Source of the DNA: DATKMP01 sp035541775
GTDB taxonomy: Bacteria > Bacteroidota > Ignavibacteria > UBA10030
Reading direction: 5' to 3'
NCBI GenBank assembly: GCA_035541775.1
Contig: DATKMP010000236.1
Coordinates: 1-7,557 of the forward strand
DNA length: 7,557 nt
Part shown: positions 6,230-7,557 of the stretch, in pieces
How positions within the stretch are numbered: the first letter of the stretch is position 1
Layout of the letters: every line of letters starts with the position of its first letter
Program-made: the position numbers and the translations under genes
Notes under the pieces: generated by a model
Seen by the model: only the letters and a program-made list of their open reading frames with translations
Told to the model about the DNA's origin: nothing
The model's database searches: none

Positions 6230-7209
6230 GCCGTCGCATCTCCGCGAAGGCCGGCTTCGACGAGATCGTGAATGTGCAGCATCCCGATGGGGCGATGCCG
6301 GTCATCCACGACAACAAGCTGTGTAATCTTGAATGATTCCATCATTGTCAACGCGCGTGCAGCAAGAATGCCTTTTTGTGCAACCTTCGGATTTTTCGTC
6401 ATGACTTCACCGGCTGTCAAATGAGCTATATCCACAGTGCGTTGAAGTAAGCGCCGTAAATCTCCATCGGTCAGAATGCCATGCAAGATGCCCTCGTCGT
6501 TCACCACGCATGTTGCGCCGAGACGTTTCGAAGAAATTTCCACGATAGCTTGCGAGAGGGAAACGTTTTCGTTCACGATTGGAATTTCTTTTCCGGTAAT
6601 CATCAACGCTTCGACTTTCAGCAATAATTGTTTGCCAAGGTTGCCGCCCGGGTGGAAGAACGCAAATTCTTCTTTGGTGAAGTTGCGAAGTTGCAGCAAC
6701 GTAATCGCCAGCGCATCACCCATAGCCAGCGTTGCCGTCGTCGAAGACGTCGGCGCAAGATCGTGCGGGCACGCTTCTTCTTTGACGCTCACATCGATGA
6801 CAACGTCGCTTTGTTTGCCGATGAATGAATTTTCATTGCCGATAAGCGAAATGATCTTGACGCCGAGCTGCTTAAAACGCGGGAGCAACTGTTGCACTTC
6901 TTCCGTATCGCCGCTCTTTGAAATACAAATTACGACGTCGTCTTGTGTGACCATACCGAGATCACCGTGAATAGCATCGGAGGGATGCATAAAAAGCGAT
7001 GGCGTTCCGGTGGAACTAAGGGTGGCGGAAATTTTTCGGCCGATGATGCCGGATTTTCCCATGCCGGTCACCACCACACGGCCGCTCGATTGATAAATAA
7101 TATCGACTGCCTTTGCAAAGTTGCCGTTAATACGCTCTTCCAGTTCGGCAACGGCAGACGCTTCCATGCGAATAACTTCTTTCCCCTTATCGATAACAGA
7201 TGAATCCAT
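6226..7209 (-). CDS. kdsD: Arabinose-5-phosphate isomerase (KpsF/GutQ family, SIS plus two CBS domains)
   Basis: The enzyme interconverts ribulose 5-phosphate and arabinose 5-phosphate, the first dedicated step to Kdo. Numbering from this ATG (327 residues; E. coli KdsD 328): the SIS domain spans about 30-175 with GMGKSG (49-54), STGTPS, HGDLGM (81-86), ISKSGDT (96-102), CPHDLAPTSSTT (147-158) and FHPGG (185-189). Two CBS domains follow, about 200-260 with LTDGDLRRLL and 266-325 with MLHIHDLVEAG. All key histidines of the family appear present. The start is ambiguous: TTG at 7221 directly abuts the kdsC stop and would add four residues (MEPR). I prefer the ATG at 7209, which has a GGA(A) about 9 bases upstream. 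It overlaps lptC by 4 bases. The operon context with kdsC and lpt genes makes KdsD more likely than the GutQ or capsule-linked KpsF versions. Confidence 0.96.
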   Translation of the reverse strand: MDSSVIDKGKEVIRMEASAVAELEERINGNFAKAVDIIYQSSGRVVVTGMGKSGIIGRKISATLSSTGTPSLFMHPSDAIHGDLGMVTQDDVVICISKSGDTEEVQQLLPRFKQLGVKIISLIGNENSFIGKQSDVVIDVSVKEEACPHDLAPTSSTTATLAMGDALAITLLQLRNFTKEEFAFFHPGGNLGKQLLLKVEALMITGKEIPIVNENVSLSQAIVEISSKRLGATCVVNDEGILHGILTDGDLRRLLQRTVDIAHLTAGEVMTKNPKVAQKGILAARALTMMESFKITQLVVVDDRHRPIGMLHIHDLVEAGLRGDATA

Positions 7210-7221
7210 ACGTGGTTCCAA

Positions 7222-7557
7222 TTATTTTTTTCGTTTCGGCAATGCGGGTTGTTTGTTCTGGCTGTCGAGAATGAGATCGACGAGTTCGCGTACAGCGCCA
7301 TTGCCGCCGTTGTGTTTGCAAACATAGTGCACATATTTTTTTACACGTGGCAGAGCATTTGCCGGCGTCGCGGAAAATCCCACTTGGGTCAACACACATA
7401 GATCGAATTCGTCGTCGCCGATGTATGCAATTTCATGATCCTGTAATTTTAACTTTTGTTTGATGTGTTCGTACGCTTCTGCTTTGTTATCAAGATTTTG
7501 ATAGACTTCCGCGATACCGAGGTCTTCAGCGCGCCGCTCTACAATTTTGGAAACTCT
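7222..7557 (-). CDS. kdsC: 3-deoxy-manno-octulosonate-8-phosphate phosphatase KdsC, C-terminal part (5' end outside window)
   Basis: Translating the minus strand from the right edge gives 111 codons without interruption, ending in TAA at 7224-7222. The KdsC order is intact: SKIVERRAEDLGI, VYQNLDNK (Lys25 of the visible piece is the HAD motif III lysine), then KLKL..EIAYIGDDEFDL (GDDxxD at 47-52, Mg-binding HAD motif IV), VGFSATPANA, and the C-terminal GGNGAVRELVDLIL that reaches into a neighbouring subunit's active site in the KdsC tetramer. KdsC hydrolyses Kdo 8-phosphate to Kdo. Full-length KdsC is about 170-190 residues, so roughly 60-75 residues, including the catalytic DxDGV motif, lie beyond the window. 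The segment has no methionine codon, so start-based ORF calling would miss it. The stop directly abuts a possible TTG start of kdsD. The basic tail PKRKK is unremarkable. Confidence 0.95.
   Translation of the reverse strand, partial: RVSKIVERRAEDLGIAEVYQNLDNKAEAYEHIKQKLKLQDHEIAYIGDDEFDLCVLTQVGFSATPANALPRVKKYVHYVCKHNGGNGAVRELVDLILDSQNKQPALPKRKK

Noticed and set aside
6476..6970. Long open frame on the + strand opposite kdsD (164 codons).
   Set aside because: It is a shadow of kdsD, with Ser/Thr/Cys-rich composition typical of an antisense reading and no recognisable motif.

Overview
The window holds ordinary, well-conserved chromosomal genes from a diderm (Gram-negative) bacterium. It encodes Kdo synthesis and LPS transport, so the cell has an LPS outer membrane. 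Several features suggest the Bacteroidota/Chlorobiota/Ignavibacteria neighbourhood: an ECF sigma factor resembling the expanded FecI-like families of Bacteroidota, a long multi-repeat OstA-like protein in place of a short LptA, a lipoprotein-type LptC, and weak Shine-Dalgarno sequences at several tightly packed starts. The lineage is inferred from gene style, not from a marker gene. No mobile element, CRISPR array, tRNA, rRNA or phage gene was seen, and base composition looks even throughout.

Left part (1-1400): the C-terminal end of an ECF sigma factor on + faces a ferritin gene on -, with a probable ferritin terminator between them. The ferritin gene is divergent from a small FmdB-type zinc-ribbon gene on +, which has a recognisable promoter and Shine-Dalgarno. 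A strong, probably bidirectional hairpin terminator separates fmdB from the convergent genes to its right.

Middle (1407-3539, -): a two-gene aromatic amino-acid unit in transcription order aroF (type I-beta DAHP synthase with N-terminal regulatory domain) then tyrA (prephenate dehydrogenase with C-terminal ACT domain). The aroF stop codon directly abuts the tyrA start. Together they cover the committed entry to the shikimate pathway and the tyrosine branch. The tyrA product has Gln where the well-studied enzyme has a His involved in tyrosine inhibition; this is the most interesting residue-level observation here.

Right part (3665-7557, -): a compact Kdo/LPS-export operon in transcription order kdsC (cut by the window edge), kdsD, lptC, lptA/ostA-like, lptB, with junctions of about 0-12 bases or a 4-base overlap. 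KdsD makes arabinose 5-phosphate for Kdo. KdsC removes phosphate from Kdo 8-phosphate. LptC and LptA bridge the periplasm for LPS, and LptB is the cytoplasmic ATPase of the extractor. A 125-base gap separates lptB from aroF. I found no convincing undescribed system; the findings are refinements on known families.
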